DNA of 47,257 nucleotides from an uncultured Clostridia bacterium (GCA_937920235.1 CALGUK010000043.1:1-47257); one strand, 5' to 3'; shown: positions 25,766-34,582, numbered from the stretch's first letter. The notes: generated by a model not told the origin, from the sequence alone. Numbers and translations are program-made.

Positions 25766-26923
25766 ATGACAATTTATATGCTTGTGTTATGCGGACTGTT
25801 AGTACTTAATTTTATGCTCGGCAAAAAGCACTTTAAACTATTTCTTATAATATCAACAATTGCTATGTCCGTATTGGCATATCATCTTGTTGTATTTGAA
25901 GCTGCAGACTTATACAGATATCTGAATATAATGGATCTGTGTCGAGAAATGGGCTGGGATTGGGTCAATAAGTATTACGGACCGCAGAATCCGTTGTCGA
26001 TAGCTTTTTTCTACGGCATATCGCTTTTTAACGATGACGGAATGTTGCCTGCAATTGCTGCTGCTATAACATACGGCTTTTCATTTGCTATTCTTTACAA
26101 AGCGTCTAAAAAGACCGGTTCAACATTTAATGAACTTACTATTGCATATTGGTTCTTTATGCTAAATATGAATTTCCTGTATGTAACTACTGTTATAAGG
26201 TTCTATGTGGCATTCTCAATAATGGCATATTTCTTGTATATGGATATAATTGAGAAAAAGCGACGTCCGTTATGCTTTGCGATATATATCACATTATGCT
26301 TCTTCCATTATGCAATGCTGGTTTTTGTATTGCTGAGATTTGTGTTTATATTCAGCAGAAAAATGAAGGGAACACTTGCGGCTTTGGGGACAGTGTTTGT
26401 TCCTCTTGTTTTAATGATAGGATATACGTTTATAGAAAACTTTGGCGGCAGTATTGTCCTTTTTCAGAATGCAAGTAATAAACTACAGGGATATGAAGAA
26501 TACGAGGTTTTCGGAATATGGCAATTCCTCGCTTCTATGGTCCGAGAAGTTGTATTTGTTTTTATATGCATTCTTGCTGTTTGGGTGTGTAAAAAGCTTA
26601 GGGAAAAAGAAAATCGGAATGCGTTGAAGAGCGGAGAATTAAAATTAAGAATGCAACAAATCGGAGCATTTAATGATTTTACTGTATTCTGTTTATATCT
26701 TACTGTTACGGTATTTACCTTTATAACGAATTTCCAATTTGTTTTAAGGACACCTTATTTTGTGCAAACAATGATTTCTGTTGTATTATTACTTGTTATG
26801 GCAGAAATGAAAAATCTTGATATTAAGATAAATGCAGCAGTAAAAACCGTTATAATCACTGAAAGCATACTGCATCAGGTTTATCTGATGGTGTATGTTT
26901 ACGGAGCACTTGAATTTGCGTAA
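25766..26923 (+). CDS. EpsG-like polysaccharide polymerase (Wzy-type), copy 2
   Basis: A 385-residue polytopic membrane protein of the EpsG family. Landmarks: AADLYRYLNIMD near residue 45 (the counterpart of the DxxxY loop), VIRFYVAFSIMAYFLYMD, and FFHYAMLVFVLLRF with the conserved His. It differs clearly from the copy at 17949 in sequence and loop lengths. It directly precedes the second flippase gene, so the two may be a matched pair. The start at 25766 is set by AGAGGTGG. Confidence 0.82.
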   Translation: MTIYMLVLCGLLVLNFMLGKKHFKLFLIISTIAMSVLAYHLVVFEAADLYRYLNIMDLCREMGWDWVNKYYGPQNPLSIAFFYGISLFNDDGMLPAIAAAITYGFSFAILYKASKKTGSTFNELTIAYWFFMLNMNFLYVTTVIRFYVAFSIMAYFLYMDIIEKKRRPLCFAIYITLCFFHYAMLVFVLLRFVFIFSRKMKGTLAALGTVFVPLVLMIGYTFIENFGGSIVLFQNASNKLQGYEEYEVFGIWQFLASMVREVVFVFICILAVWVCKKLREKENRNALKSGELKLRMQQIGAFNDFTVFCLYLTVTVFTFITNFQFVLRTPYFVQTMISVVLLLVMAEMKNLDIKINAAVKTVIITESILHQVYLMVYVYGALEFA

Positions 26924-26941
26924 AAGGGAGTTGAGTAACAG

Positions 26942-28480
26942 ATGAACAGAAAGACCGGAGTAATACTTTCTTATGTATTACTCGTTGTTGAAATTTTTTC
27001 AACACTTTTATTCACTCCGTTTTTAATTCGCACGCTCGGTCAGTCTGAATACGGAATTTATCAGTTAATTATATCTATAACAGCATATCTGGCGATGCTC
27101 GATCTTGGTGTAGGAAATTCGGTAATAAGATATATTGCAAAATATCGTGCACTTAACGATCATTTATCACAACGTAAATTTTTAGGTATCACAACAATAT
27201 ATTACACAATAATTGGTGTTGTCGTTTTGATTGTCGGCGGAGTTATACTTGCAAATTTCTCCTCAATCTTCGCAAAAGGATTGAATGACGGAGAAATTGA
27301 ATTGGCAAAGAAACTGTTCCTTGTTACTATTATGGGTACGGCATTTTCACTTTCAACATCAGCTTTTTCAAATATAGTTATAGCATACGAAAGATTTTCT
27401 GTATCGAAAGGAACTGTAATCATTCTTAATCTGGTGAAGATCGGTGCAAGCGTTCTTGCCTTGGTCATGGGAATGGGAAGCTACGGAATAGTAGTTGTTC
27501 ACTTTATCGTAACAGTATTAACAAGGCTGGTATATATCTTTTATGTGCTGTTCAGGCTGAAAATCACTCCTTTATTTAAAGATTTTGATTTCAAATTCAT
27601 CAAAGAAGTTGCATCCTATTCGTCATTTATTCTTCTTCAGATGGTTGCAGGCAACATAAACGGATTAGCAAATCAGGTATTGTTGGGAATATTTGCTGAA
27701 GGAGCTGCCGTAATAATCGGAATATACGGCATAGGAGCACAGATCTTGCAATATTTTAAAACATTGGGTTCACATTTCACAAGCGTTCTTATGCCCGGAC
27801 TTGTTAAACTGGTAGAAAGCGGTGCGGGAAGCAAACAGTATGAAAAAGAGATGATACGAATAAGCAGAATTGTTTTTATGGCATTGTCTCTTGTGTGGAT
27901 TGTTTTTGCAGTTAACGGTAAGGATTTTGTTATTCTCTGGGCAGGTGAGCAGAATCAGCAGGCATATTTTGTTGCTTTGGTTCTGATGCTTCCTCAGATG
28001 CTTTCATATACTCAGGGGGTCGGCTTTCAATTGCTTCAGGCTATGGCGAAACATAAGGTTCCCTCAATAATCACTTCGGTTTCTGCTATACTTAATATAT
28101 TTTTGACTATTATTCTTATCCAATGGAATCCTCTTATAGGAGCGACATTGGGTGCGTTTATCGCATTGTTCCTGTGTGAATATATTGTTATGACAATAAT
28201 GTATAAAAAACTTATAGGCATCAGTCTGATTTCATACTACAAAGGTCTGCTTAAAGGAATTTTGCCTTGTCTTATTTTAACATTCGCAGGTGGTTTGCTG
28301 TTCAGGCTTTTGGATTTAAGTAAGTTCGGATGGTTAGGATTTATTGTAAATTGTGCAATAATGATTGCAATTTATGGCATAACTATGTTATTATTCGGAT
28401 TGAATGATTATGAAAAATCTCTGATCTTTAAGCCTATAATGAAAATATTAAAGAAATTCCATATTGTAAAGGAAGTATAA
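26942..28480 (+). CDS. Wzx-like flippase, copy 2
   Basis: A 512-residue MOP-superfamily membrane protein with about 14 hydrophobic segments. It shares with copy 1 the layout SYVLLVVEIFSTLLFTPFLI, GQSEYGIYQLI, and DLGVGNSVIRYIAKYRA, but is not a recent duplicate. A second flippase in one cluster may serve another repeat unit or a side-branch, or be a spare after recombination of clusters. It ends three bases before capE, and the capE ribosome site AAGGAAG is inside its last codons. Confidence 0.9.
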   Translation: MNRKTGVILSYVLLVVEIFSTLLFTPFLIRTLGQSEYGIYQLIISITAYLAMLDLGVGNSVIRYIAKYRALNDHLSQRKFLGITTIYYTIIGVVVLIVGGVILANFSSIFAKGLNDGEIELAKKLFLVTIMGTAFSLSTSAFSNIVIAYERFSVSKGTVIILNLVKIGASVLALVMGMGSYGIVVVHFIVTVLTRLVYIFYVLFRLKITPLFKDFDFKFIKEVASYSSFILLQMVAGNINGLANQVLLGIFAEGAAVIIGIYGIGAQILQYFKTLGSHFTSVLMPGLVKLVESGAGSKQYEKEMIRISRIVFMALSLVWIVFAVNGKDFVILWAGEQNQQAYFVALVLMLPQMLSYTQGVGFQLLQAMAKHKVPSIITSVSAILNIFLTIILIQWNPLIGATLGAFIALFLCEYIVMTIMYKKLIGISLISYYKGLLKGILPCLILTFAGGLLFRLLDLSKFGWLGFIVNCAIMIAIYGITMLLFGLNDYEKSLIFKPIMKILKKFHIVKEV

Positions 28481-28483
28481 GAT

Positions 28484-29521
28484 ATGTTTAAAAACAAAAC
28501 CTTAATGATTACCGGTGGCACAGGTTCATTCGGTAATACAGTTCTCAGAAGATTTTTGGAAACTGATATCGGGGAAATCCGCGTATTTTCCCGCGATGAG
28601 AAAAAGCAGGATGATATGCGTCACGAATTTCAGCAAAAATTCCCTGAAGTTGCCGATAAGCTTAAATTCTATATCGGCGATGTTCGCGATTTGCAGTCAG
28701 TGAAGAATGCAATGCACGGTGTTGACTACATCTTCCACGCAGCAGCACTTAAACAGGTCCCGTCCTGCGAATTTTTCCCGGTAGAAGCAGTTAAAACCAA
28801 TGTTTTAGGTACTGACAATGTGCTTACAGCTGCAATTGATGAGGGTGTAAAGTGTGTAATCTGTCTTTCAACGGATAAGGCTGCATATCCCGTAAACGCT
28901 ATGGGCACATCAAAAGCAATGATGGAAAAGGTAGTAGTCGCAAAATCAAGAACTGTCAGCCCCGAAAAGACAAAAATTTGTTGTACCCGTTACGGTAATG
29001 TTCTTTGTTCAAGAGGTTCTGTTGTTCCGCTTTGGATTGATCAGATTCGTGAGGGCAAGCCGATTACAATTACCGAGCCTGCAATGACGAGGTTTGTAAT
29101 GAGTCTTGAAGAAGCAGTTGACCTTGTTCTCTTTGCTTTTGAAAACGGCGAAAGCGGAGACATTCTTGTTCAGAAGGCACCTGCTTGCACAATTGAGGTT
29201 CTTGCAGAAGCTGTCAAAGAACTCTTCGCTCCTGACACGGAAATCAAGGTTATCGGTATCCGTCACGGTGAAAAAATGTATGAGACTCTTCTTACGAACG
29301 AGGAATGCGCAAACGCTATTGATATGGGCAATTTCTACCGTGTTCCTGCTGATAAGCGTGGTCTTAACTATGATAAGTATTTCAAGGACGGCGACAAGGA
29401 GAGAAATACTCTTACGGAATTTAATTCAAATAATACGGATCTCTGGACAGTTGAACAGGTTAAGGAAAAGCTTCTCAGCCTTTCATATATTCAGAACGAG
29501 CTTGCAAACTGGAATAAATAA
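28484..29521 (+). CDS. capE: UDP-GlcNAc 4,6-dehydratase/5-epimerase (CapE/FnlA)
   Basis: A 345-residue FlaA1-type short-chain dehydrogenase. It starts the UDP-L-FucNAc route by dehydrating and epimerising UDP-GlcNAc. Seen: GGTGSFG (residues 11-17), FHAAALKQVP, and LSTDKAAYPVNAMGTSK with Asp131, Lys132 and the Met140-x3-Lys144 pair that replaces the usual Tyr-x3-Lys in this subfamily. The length matches the family. The next two genes encode the following enzymes in order, making a complete capEFG set as in Staphylococcus aureus type 5/8 capsule and wbjBCD of Pseudomonas O11. Confidence 0.94.
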   Translation: MFKNKTLMITGGTGSFGNTVLRRFLETDIGEIRVFSRDEKKQDDMRHEFQQKFPEVADKLKFYIGDVRDLQSVKNAMHGVDYIFHAAALKQVPSCEFFPVEAVKTNVLGTDNVLTAAIDEGVKCVICLSTDKAAYPVNAMGTSKAMMEKVVVAKSRTVSPEKTKICCTRYGNVLCSRGSVVPLWIDQIREGKPITITEPAMTRFVMSLEEAVDLVLFAFENGESGDILVQKAPACTIEVLAEAVKELFAPDTEIKVIGIRHGEKMYETLLTNEECANAIDMGNFYRVPADKRGLNYDKYFKDGDKERNTLTEFNSNNTDLWTVEQVKEKLLSLSYIQNELANWNK

Positions 29522-29536
29522 CAGAGGAATAAGTAT

Positions 29537-30682
29537 ATGAAAATTCTTGTTACGGGTGCAAAAGGCTTTGTGGGTAAAAACCTTGTTGCAACACTCAATA
29601 CAATTAAAGAGGGGAAAAACAAGACCACCGAACTGCATGACGATCTTGAAATATGTGAGTTTGATATTGATACGGATAAGGCGTTGCTCAGCGAGTATTG
29701 TGACGGCTGTGATTTTGTTGTGAACCTTGCCGGTGTGAACAGACCGCAGAAAACGGAAGAGTTTATGGAAGGCAATTTCGGTTTTGCCTCCACGCTTATT
29801 GAAACTCTAAAGAAGCTCAATAATACCTGTCCTGTGTTGCTTTCATCTTCAACTCAGGCGGCACTTGATAACCCCTACGGTCAAAGCAAAAAAGCAGGGG
29901 AGGATCTCTTCTTTGACTATTCAAAGGAAACGGGAGCTAAAGTGCTTGTTTACCGCTTCCCTAATGTGTTCGGAAAATGGTGCAGACCTAATTACAACAG
30001 TGCTGTTGCAACATTTTGTAATAATATTGCCCACGATTTGCCTATTCAGGTTAATGACAGAAATCATCCGATGACTCTTGTTTATGTTGATGACGTTGTG
30101 AATGAAATCATCAACGCAATCTGCGGAAAAGAAACAAAAGACGGCGATTTTTGTAAGGTTCCCGTTGAGCATAAAATAACTCTTGGTGAAATCGTTGATC
30201 TTATTTATTCTTTTAAAGAAAGCAGAGATAATAAAATGGTTCCCGATATGACGGAGGGAAGCTTTTCAAAGAAGCTTTACAGTACATATCTGTCATATCT
30301 GCCGGAGGACAAGTTCTCTTATCCGCTGAAAATGAATATAGACAACAGAGGTTCATTTACAGAAATTCTCAGAACAGTAAATAACGGTCAGTTTTCTGTG
30401 AATATTTCAAAGCCCGGTATCACAAAGGGACAGCACTGGCACCACACAAAGAATGAAAAATTCCTTGTGGTCGCAGGAAAAGGTGTAATTCGTTTCAGAA
30501 AAATCGATAGTGATAAGGTTATTGAGTATTTCGTTTCGGGCGAAAAGCTTGAAGTGGTTGACATTCCCACCGGTTACACGCATAATATTGAAAATCTCGG
30601 TGATACGGATATGGTCACATTTATGTGGTGTAATGAGTGCTTCAATCCTGAAAAACCCGACACATTCTTCTTGGAGGTCTGA
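29537..30682 (+). CDS. capF: Bifunctional epimerase/reductase CapF (FnlB)
   Basis: A 381-residue two-domain enzyme: an N-terminal SDR reductase (VTGAKGFVG at residues 4-12, NLAGVNRP, LSSSTQAA, NPYGQSKKAG with Tyr and Lys) and a C-terminal cupin (about residues 270-381) with GQHWHHTKNEKF holding the metal-binding histidines. The cupin epimerises C3 of the CapE product and the SDR domain reduces C4, giving UDP-6-deoxy-L-talNAc. Domain order and length match CapF, which separates it from generic epimerases. It lies 15 bases after capE with a GAGGAA ribosome site. Confidence 0.94.
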   Translation: MKILVTGAKGFVGKNLVATLNTIKEGKNKTTELHDDLEICEFDIDTDKALLSEYCDGCDFVVNLAGVNRPQKTEEFMEGNFGFASTLIETLKKLNNTCPVLLSSSTQAALDNPYGQSKKAGEDLFFDYSKETGAKVLVYRFPNVFGKWCRPNYNSAVATFCNNIAHDLPIQVNDRNHPMTLVYVDDVVNEIINAICGKETKDGDFCKVPVEHKITLGEIVDLIYSFKESRDNKMVPDMTEGSFSKKLYSTYLSYLPEDKFSYPLKMNIDNRGSFTEILRTVNNGQFSVNISKPGITKGQHWHHTKNEKFLVVAGKGVIRFRKIDSDKVIEYFVSGEKLEVVDIPTGYTHNIENLGDTDMVTFMWCNECFNPEKPDTFFLEV

Positions 30683-30684
30683 AA

Positions 30685-31869
30685 ATGAAACTTGATTATT
30701 CAGATATTAAATTTAAGGATAACGGTAAGTTAAAGCTTTTGATTATCGTCGGAACTCGTCCTGAAATCATTCGCCTTGCAGCCGTTATCAACAAATGCCG
30801 TGAATATTTTGACTGTATTCTGGCTCATACAGGTCAGAACTATGATTACAATCTTAACGGTGTATTCTTTAAGGATCTGAAGCTGAAAGATCCTGAGGTT
30901 TATATGGATGCGGTCGGAGATGATCTCGGTGCCACGGTGGGCAATATCATAAACTGTTCTTATAAGCTGATGGCTCAGATTAAACCCGACGCAATGCTCA
31001 TTCTCGGCGATACAAATTCTTGTCTTTCAGCAATCCCCGCAAAGAGACTTCATATTCCGATTTTCCATATGGAAGCAGGTAATCGTTGCAAAGATGAGTG
31101 CCTTCCTGAAGAGACAAACAGAAGAATTGTTGATATAATCTCTGATGTAAATCTTGCATATTCGGAGCATGCAAGAAAATATCTTCACGAATGCGGACTT
31201 CCCAAGGAGCGTGTATATGTGACAGGCTCACCTATGGCAGAGGTGCTTCGCAATAATCTTGCCGATATTGAGGCTTCGGATATCCATTCAAGACTCGGAC
31301 TTGAAAAAGGCAAATATATTCTTCTCTCGGCACACAGAGAGGAAAATATTGATACTGAAAAGAATTTCCTTTCTCTTTTCAACGCAATCAATAAAATGGC
31401 AGAAAAATATGATATGCCGATTCTTTATTCCTGCCATCCGAGAAGCAGAAAACGTCTTGAAACAAGCGGATTTGTACTTGATAAAAGAGTTATTCAACAT
31501 GAGCCACTCGGTTTTCATGATTATAACTGTTTACAGATGAATGCTTTTGCTGTTGTTTCGGATAGCGGAACACTTCCCGAGGAAAGCTCATTCTTTACAT
31601 CAATCGGAAAGTCCTTCCCGGCAGTCTGCATACGCACATCAACCGAAAGACCCGAAGCTCTTGATAAAGCTTGCTTTGTGCTTGCAGGTATCAGCGAAAA
31701 ATCACTTCTTCAAGCCGTAGATACCGCTGTCAGTATGAATGTAAACGGAGATATGGGAATTCCCGTACCGGATTATGTTGATGAAATAGTTTCAAATAAA
31801 GTTGTGAAGCTTGTTCAGTCATATACAGGTGTGGTTGACAAAATGGTCTGGAGAAAAACAGAAGACTAA
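30685..31869 (+). CDS. capG: UDP-L-TalNAc 2-epimerase (CapG/FnlC)
   Basis: A 394-residue non-hydrolysing UDP-GlcNAc 2-epimerase homologue. Conserved: GTRPEIIRLA near the start, HTGQNYDYNL, LGDTNS, HMEAGNRC, SAHREENID and SDSGTLPEE. Placed last in capEFG, it would convert UDP-6-deoxy-L-talNAc to UDP-L-FucNAc. Taken alone WecB would be an alternative, but the order of neighbours decides for CapG. It is the last gene of the cluster; a bidirectional terminator follows six bases after its stop. Confidence 0.93.
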   Translation: MKLDYSDIKFKDNGKLKLLIIVGTRPEIIRLAAVINKCREYFDCILAHTGQNYDYNLNGVFFKDLKLKDPEVYMDAVGDDLGATVGNIINCSYKLMAQIKPDAMLILGDTNSCLSAIPAKRLHIPIFHMEAGNRCKDECLPEETNRRIVDIISDVNLAYSEHARKYLHECGLPKERVYVTGSPMAEVLRNNLADIEASDIHSRLGLEKGKYILLSAHREENIDTEKNFLSLFNAINKMAEKYDMPILYSCHPRSRKRLETSGFVLDKRVIQHEPLGFHDYNCLQMNAFAVVSDSGTLPEESSFFTSIGKSFPAVCIRTSTERPEALDKACFVLAGISEKSLLQAVDTAVSMNVNGDMGIPVPDYVDEIVSNKVVKLVQSYTGVVDKMVWRKTED

Positions 31870-31874
31870 AAAAT

Positions 31875-31910
31875 AACTCCTTGAACTAATCGGTTCAAGG
31901 AGTTTTTTGT
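31875..31910. terminator. Bidirectional terminator at end of polysaccharide cluster
   Basis: A perfect inverted repeat (AACTCCTTGAAC at 31875-31886 and its complement at 31893-31904) with a six-base loop is followed by TTTTTT on the plus strand and by an A-rich run that reads TTATTTTTT on the minus strand. It can stop both the cluster and the convergent nucleotidyltransferase operon. Confidence 0.9.
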
Positions 31911-31912
31911 TT

Positions 31913-33061
31913 TTATAATCCGGATTTGTCAAATATTTCCCTCATAATATCAGCACTTTTTTGGTCAACATCCGAAATCATTTGCTTCTTATGTTTCAGA
32001 TCGTCTCGTTTAGTGAAAAAGTATTTAAAAAATCTTACAACCCAGAATATAGGTAATAAAATCGGAACCTTTTCCAAAACGGGATAAATGAGTGACATAT
32101 GCTTGATATTCGGGAAAAGAGCGTCAATATATCGCTGTATTTTCTTTTTCTTTGTTCTTGCCAGAATAGATGCTTCGGAAGCGTTTTTAACAGGAGCGCC
32201 AAAGACGATATAATTTTCCATTATAGTAAGCGACTCATTGTATTCTCCGTCGCAGTCAAACATACATTTATAAAGTTTAATAATATTTTCTGCAAAAGCT
32301 TTAATTCCGAGCTTATCAAATTCACGAAAGATATACTCAAAGTCGAGTTCACTTTCATATTTTTTATGCATCAGATACAAATCCATCATAGGTCTGAAAC
32401 ATGACCCGACTTCAATATAATGCTCCGTAAGGTGAGCAAGAGTGTAGATGAACAAATCATTTAATGACATGCAGTATTCATATTCACTGACTTTTTCAGC
32501 ACGCTTCCATACATCAAGGAAATAATCGTGCATAAAATATCCGTCAACGAAAAGCATCTGATGTAATTCAATGGTGAGGAAGGGCTGTTTAATAAAAACA
32601 ATGTCCTTTCCGTTATTCATTTCCTGAGAATAGTTTCGGTCAAGAAAAATTTTTTTGCCAAGGTTTACGTCATCCTTGTGGACAAGAATATCCATATCCA
32701 CCATAAAGCGTATTTCGGGGGAGGAATACAGATTTTTAAGATGAGTACCCTTAAGAAACATGTATTTTATCTTACTTTCAGAAAATTTATTTCTGATAAA
32801 TGATATCTCTTCAGTCTGGCTGGCATCACGCATAACATGTGAAATATATACTCTCTCAACGGTTTTTTTAACGTTTTCCGAAACCTTTATGCTTCCGCTT
32901 TTGATTGCCTGATACATTATTCCCTGGACGGTATTGTGTTGCGATAACTTAATAATATCAGCAACATCAACGTCATCCGGACAAACGGGTATAGGCTGTC
33001 CGTTAATACAGGCGGCAACCATTTTAAGAAAATATTTTTTTGCACACATTTTGTCTGACAT
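31913..33061 (-). CDS. Nucleotidyltransferase family protein (NTP_transf_5-like)
   Basis: A 382-residue protein of the uncharacterised PF14907-type nucleotidyltransferases. The diagnostic region is FLKGTHLKNLY (about 102-112) then RFMVDMDILVH with Asp122 and Asp124 as the metal pair. The rest is helical, with HLTEHYIEVGSC in the centre and a hydrophobic, basic C-terminal part (about 335-360). Members are found near polysaccharide and modified-peptide genes, but the substrate is not established. Its start overlaps the stop of the S26-like peptidase gene as TAATG, so the two are translationally coupled and likely work together. Confidence 0.8.
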   Translation of the reverse strand: MSDKMCAKKYFLKMVAACINGQPIPVCPDDVDVADIIKLSQHNTVQGIMYQAIKSGSIKVSENVKKTVERVYISHVMRDASQTEEISFIRNKFSESKIKYMFLKGTHLKNLYSSPEIRFMVDMDILVHKDDVNLGKKIFLDRNYSQEMNNGKDIVFIKQPFLTIELHQMLFVDGYFMHDYFLDVWKRAEKVSEYEYCMSLNDLFIYTLAHLTEHYIEVGSCFRPMMDLYLMHKKYESELDFEYIFREFDKLGIKAFAENIIKLYKCMFDCDGEYNESLTIMENYIVFGAPVKNASEASILARTKKKKIQRYIDALFPNIKHMSLIYPVLEKVPILLPIFWVVRFFKYFFTKRDDLKHKKQMISDVDQKSADIMREIFDKSGL

Positions 33062-33522
33062 TATCTGAATAACCTCTTCAATTTTCTTGACGGAATCAGA
33101 ATGAATTTTCTGAGCGGAATTATATTAGTCCATATAAGACTGTATAACCTGTATAAAGGGGAGGATACCTTGAACTTTTTGCCTTTTCTTGTAATGGAGC
33201 TTACCCTTGCGATTATGTGACGGCTTCGGATTCCATATTCTTTTTGCCATTGGTTATCACCGCAAAGAATGTATCCGTTTTTGTTTTTGCCAACAATTCT
33301 GTGTAATACAAAATGTCCGTCATCACGTCGGTAAAAAATGATATCACTCTTATCGGGAGAGTCACATTTGACAATCTCTACCGAGTCTCTTCCCCAGACA
33401 AGAAGCGGCAACATGCTCGTTCCCGTGATGGGTAACTGAACTGTGCCTCCGATTTCAAGCTGTTCTTGAATCAGCGGATAAAGCTCATCAAGTGAGACTT
33501 TGATTTTATTTGGTTTTTCCAT
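33061..33522 (-). CDS. S24/S26-type signal-peptidase-like protein
   Basis: A 153-residue protein with the S26 fold core: GTSMLPLL with nucleophile Ser36, then DIIFYRRDDGHFVLHRIVG. At the position of the general-base Lys of bacterial signal peptidase I there is His74, as in archaeal/ER-type and SipW-like enzymes, and CGDNQ follows as the conserved Gly-Asp-Asn block. No N-terminal membrane anchor is visible; a weakly hydrophobic, very basic C-terminus (about 125-153) may bind membrane. It is transcribed from its own consensus promoter and coupled to the nucleotidyltransferase. A role in cleaving a peptide substrate is inferred from fold; such a substrate is not visible nearby. Confidence 0.8.
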   Translation of the reverse strand: MEKPNKIKVSLDELYPLIQEQLEIGGTVQLPITGTSMLPLLVWGRDSVEIVKCDSPDKSDIIFYRRDDGHFVLHRIVGKNKNGYILCGDNQWQKEYGIRSRHIIARVSSITRKGKKFKVSSPLYRLYSLIWTNIIPLRKFILIPSRKLKRLFR

Positions 33523-33552
33523 ATTACTACCTCACTTGAATATGTTAATCAT

Positions 33553-33581
33553 ATTATAAATAATTGAGCTGCAAATGTCAA
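33553..33581 (-). promoter_or_regulatory. Consensus sigma-A promoter of peptidase/nucleotidyltransferase pair
   Basis: On the minus strand TTGACA (33576-33581) and TATAAT (33553-33558) are 17 bases apart. The -35 box overlaps the stop codon of the upstream exporter gene. Confidence 0.85.
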
Positions 33582-34447
33582 TGAGAACGACTCTTCCTCA
33601 AGGAATTAACGGCATTGAATACCGCTGCTGAGATGATTATAATATATCCTGCAAAACTCCATATATCAGGCAAATCACCGAATACAACAAGACTTAAAAG
33701 TGTTGTAAAGATAATTTGCGAGTAGTCGTAAACTGAGATTTCTTTTGCAGGAGCCTTACTGTAAGCGGCTGTTATGAAGAACTGTCCTCCTCCCGCACTG
33801 AGACCTGCAAGGATAAGATAAAGCCATTGATTTGCAGACATCGGTTTAAAATCGAAAATGAGCCACGGTGATGTAACCACGCACGAGAATAATGAGAAGT
33901 AAAAGATTACAAGCGGACCTTTAAATCCGTTTTGGGTGAGTTTTCTTACATAAGCATAAGCAAGACCTGCGGCAAGTCCTCCCGCAAAACCTGCAATTCC
34001 CGGTATTGCATCAAAGGAGAATGAGGGCTTCATAACAAACAGAGCGCCTGCAAATGCAGTTATAACTGCAAGCAACTGCTTCCAATCAGCTTTTTCTTTC
34101 AGAACAAAAAATGAAAAGATGACTGCAAAAAAAGGGGAGAGCTTATTAAGCATAGAGGCATCTGCCAGGTTTATACGGCTGACAGCGTAGAAGTTGCAAA
34201 GTATCCCCAATGTGCCGGCGACAGAACGGATAAGCAGATATCCGATGTTTTTTCCTCGAGGAATTTCCCAGATATGATTTTTTGAGATGATTATTGCGGC
34301 AAAAACCATTGCAACGGCATTTCTGAAAAAGCTTTTCTGAATTATGGGCAAATCACCTGAAAGCTTAACAAAAAGTCCCATAAGGGCAAAGAAAAATGCA
34401 GAAATAATAATATAGACAATTCCCTTTGCCTTGTCATTTTTGACCAT
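33578..34447 (-). CDS. EamA/DMT family transporter
   Basis: A 289-residue membrane protein with ten hydrophobic segments in two EamA repeats of five. The first repeat holds RNAVAMVFAAI and LADASMLNKLSPFFAVIFSFFVLKE, the second LSAGGGQFFITAAY and ISVYDYSQIIFTTLLSLVVFGD, both typical of drug/metabolite exporters. Substrate unknown. The ATG at 34447 has AAAGGTGAT directly upstream; a longer frame adds an unlikely 33-residue head. It follows the terminator of the uracil permease and seems to be its own unit. Confidence 0.88.
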   Translation of the reverse strand: MVKNDKAKGIVYIIISAFFFALMGLFVKLSGDLPIIQKSFFRNAVAMVFAAIIISKNHIWEIPRGKNIGYLLIRSVAGTLGILCNFYAVSRINLADASMLNKLSPFFAVIFSFFVLKEKADWKQLLAVITAFAGALFVMKPSFSFDAIPGIAGFAGGLAAGLAYAYVRKLTQNGFKGPLVIFYFSLFSCVVTSPWLIFDFKPMSANQWLYLILAGLSAGGGQFFITAAYSKAPAKEISVYDYSQIIFTTLLSLVVFGDLPDIWSFAGYIIIISAAVFNAVNSLRKSRSH

Positions 34448-34510
34448 AAAATCACCTTTGTATAAATAATAAATGTTGTTCAAACTGTTGATATTATAAC
34501 CGGACTCAAT

Positions 34511-34553
34511 ATGAATAAAACCGGCGTTGCATTCTTGCGAACACAACGCCCGG
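34511..34553 (-). terminator. Intrinsic terminator after the uracil/xanthine permease
   Basis: On the minus strand GGCGTTG pairs with CAACGCC (34544-34550 with 34523-34529), the loop can pair further inside (GTTC with GAAT partly), and GGTTTTATT follows. It lies about 33 bases after the permease stop. Confidence 0.75.
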
Positions 34554-34582
34554 ACAGTATCAAATGTTATGCTTTTAATTTT

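Noticed and set aside
30685..31869. WecB (UDP-GlcNAc 2-epimerase for ManNAc)
   Set aside because: The same family, but placement as third gene after capE and capF makes CapG the better call.
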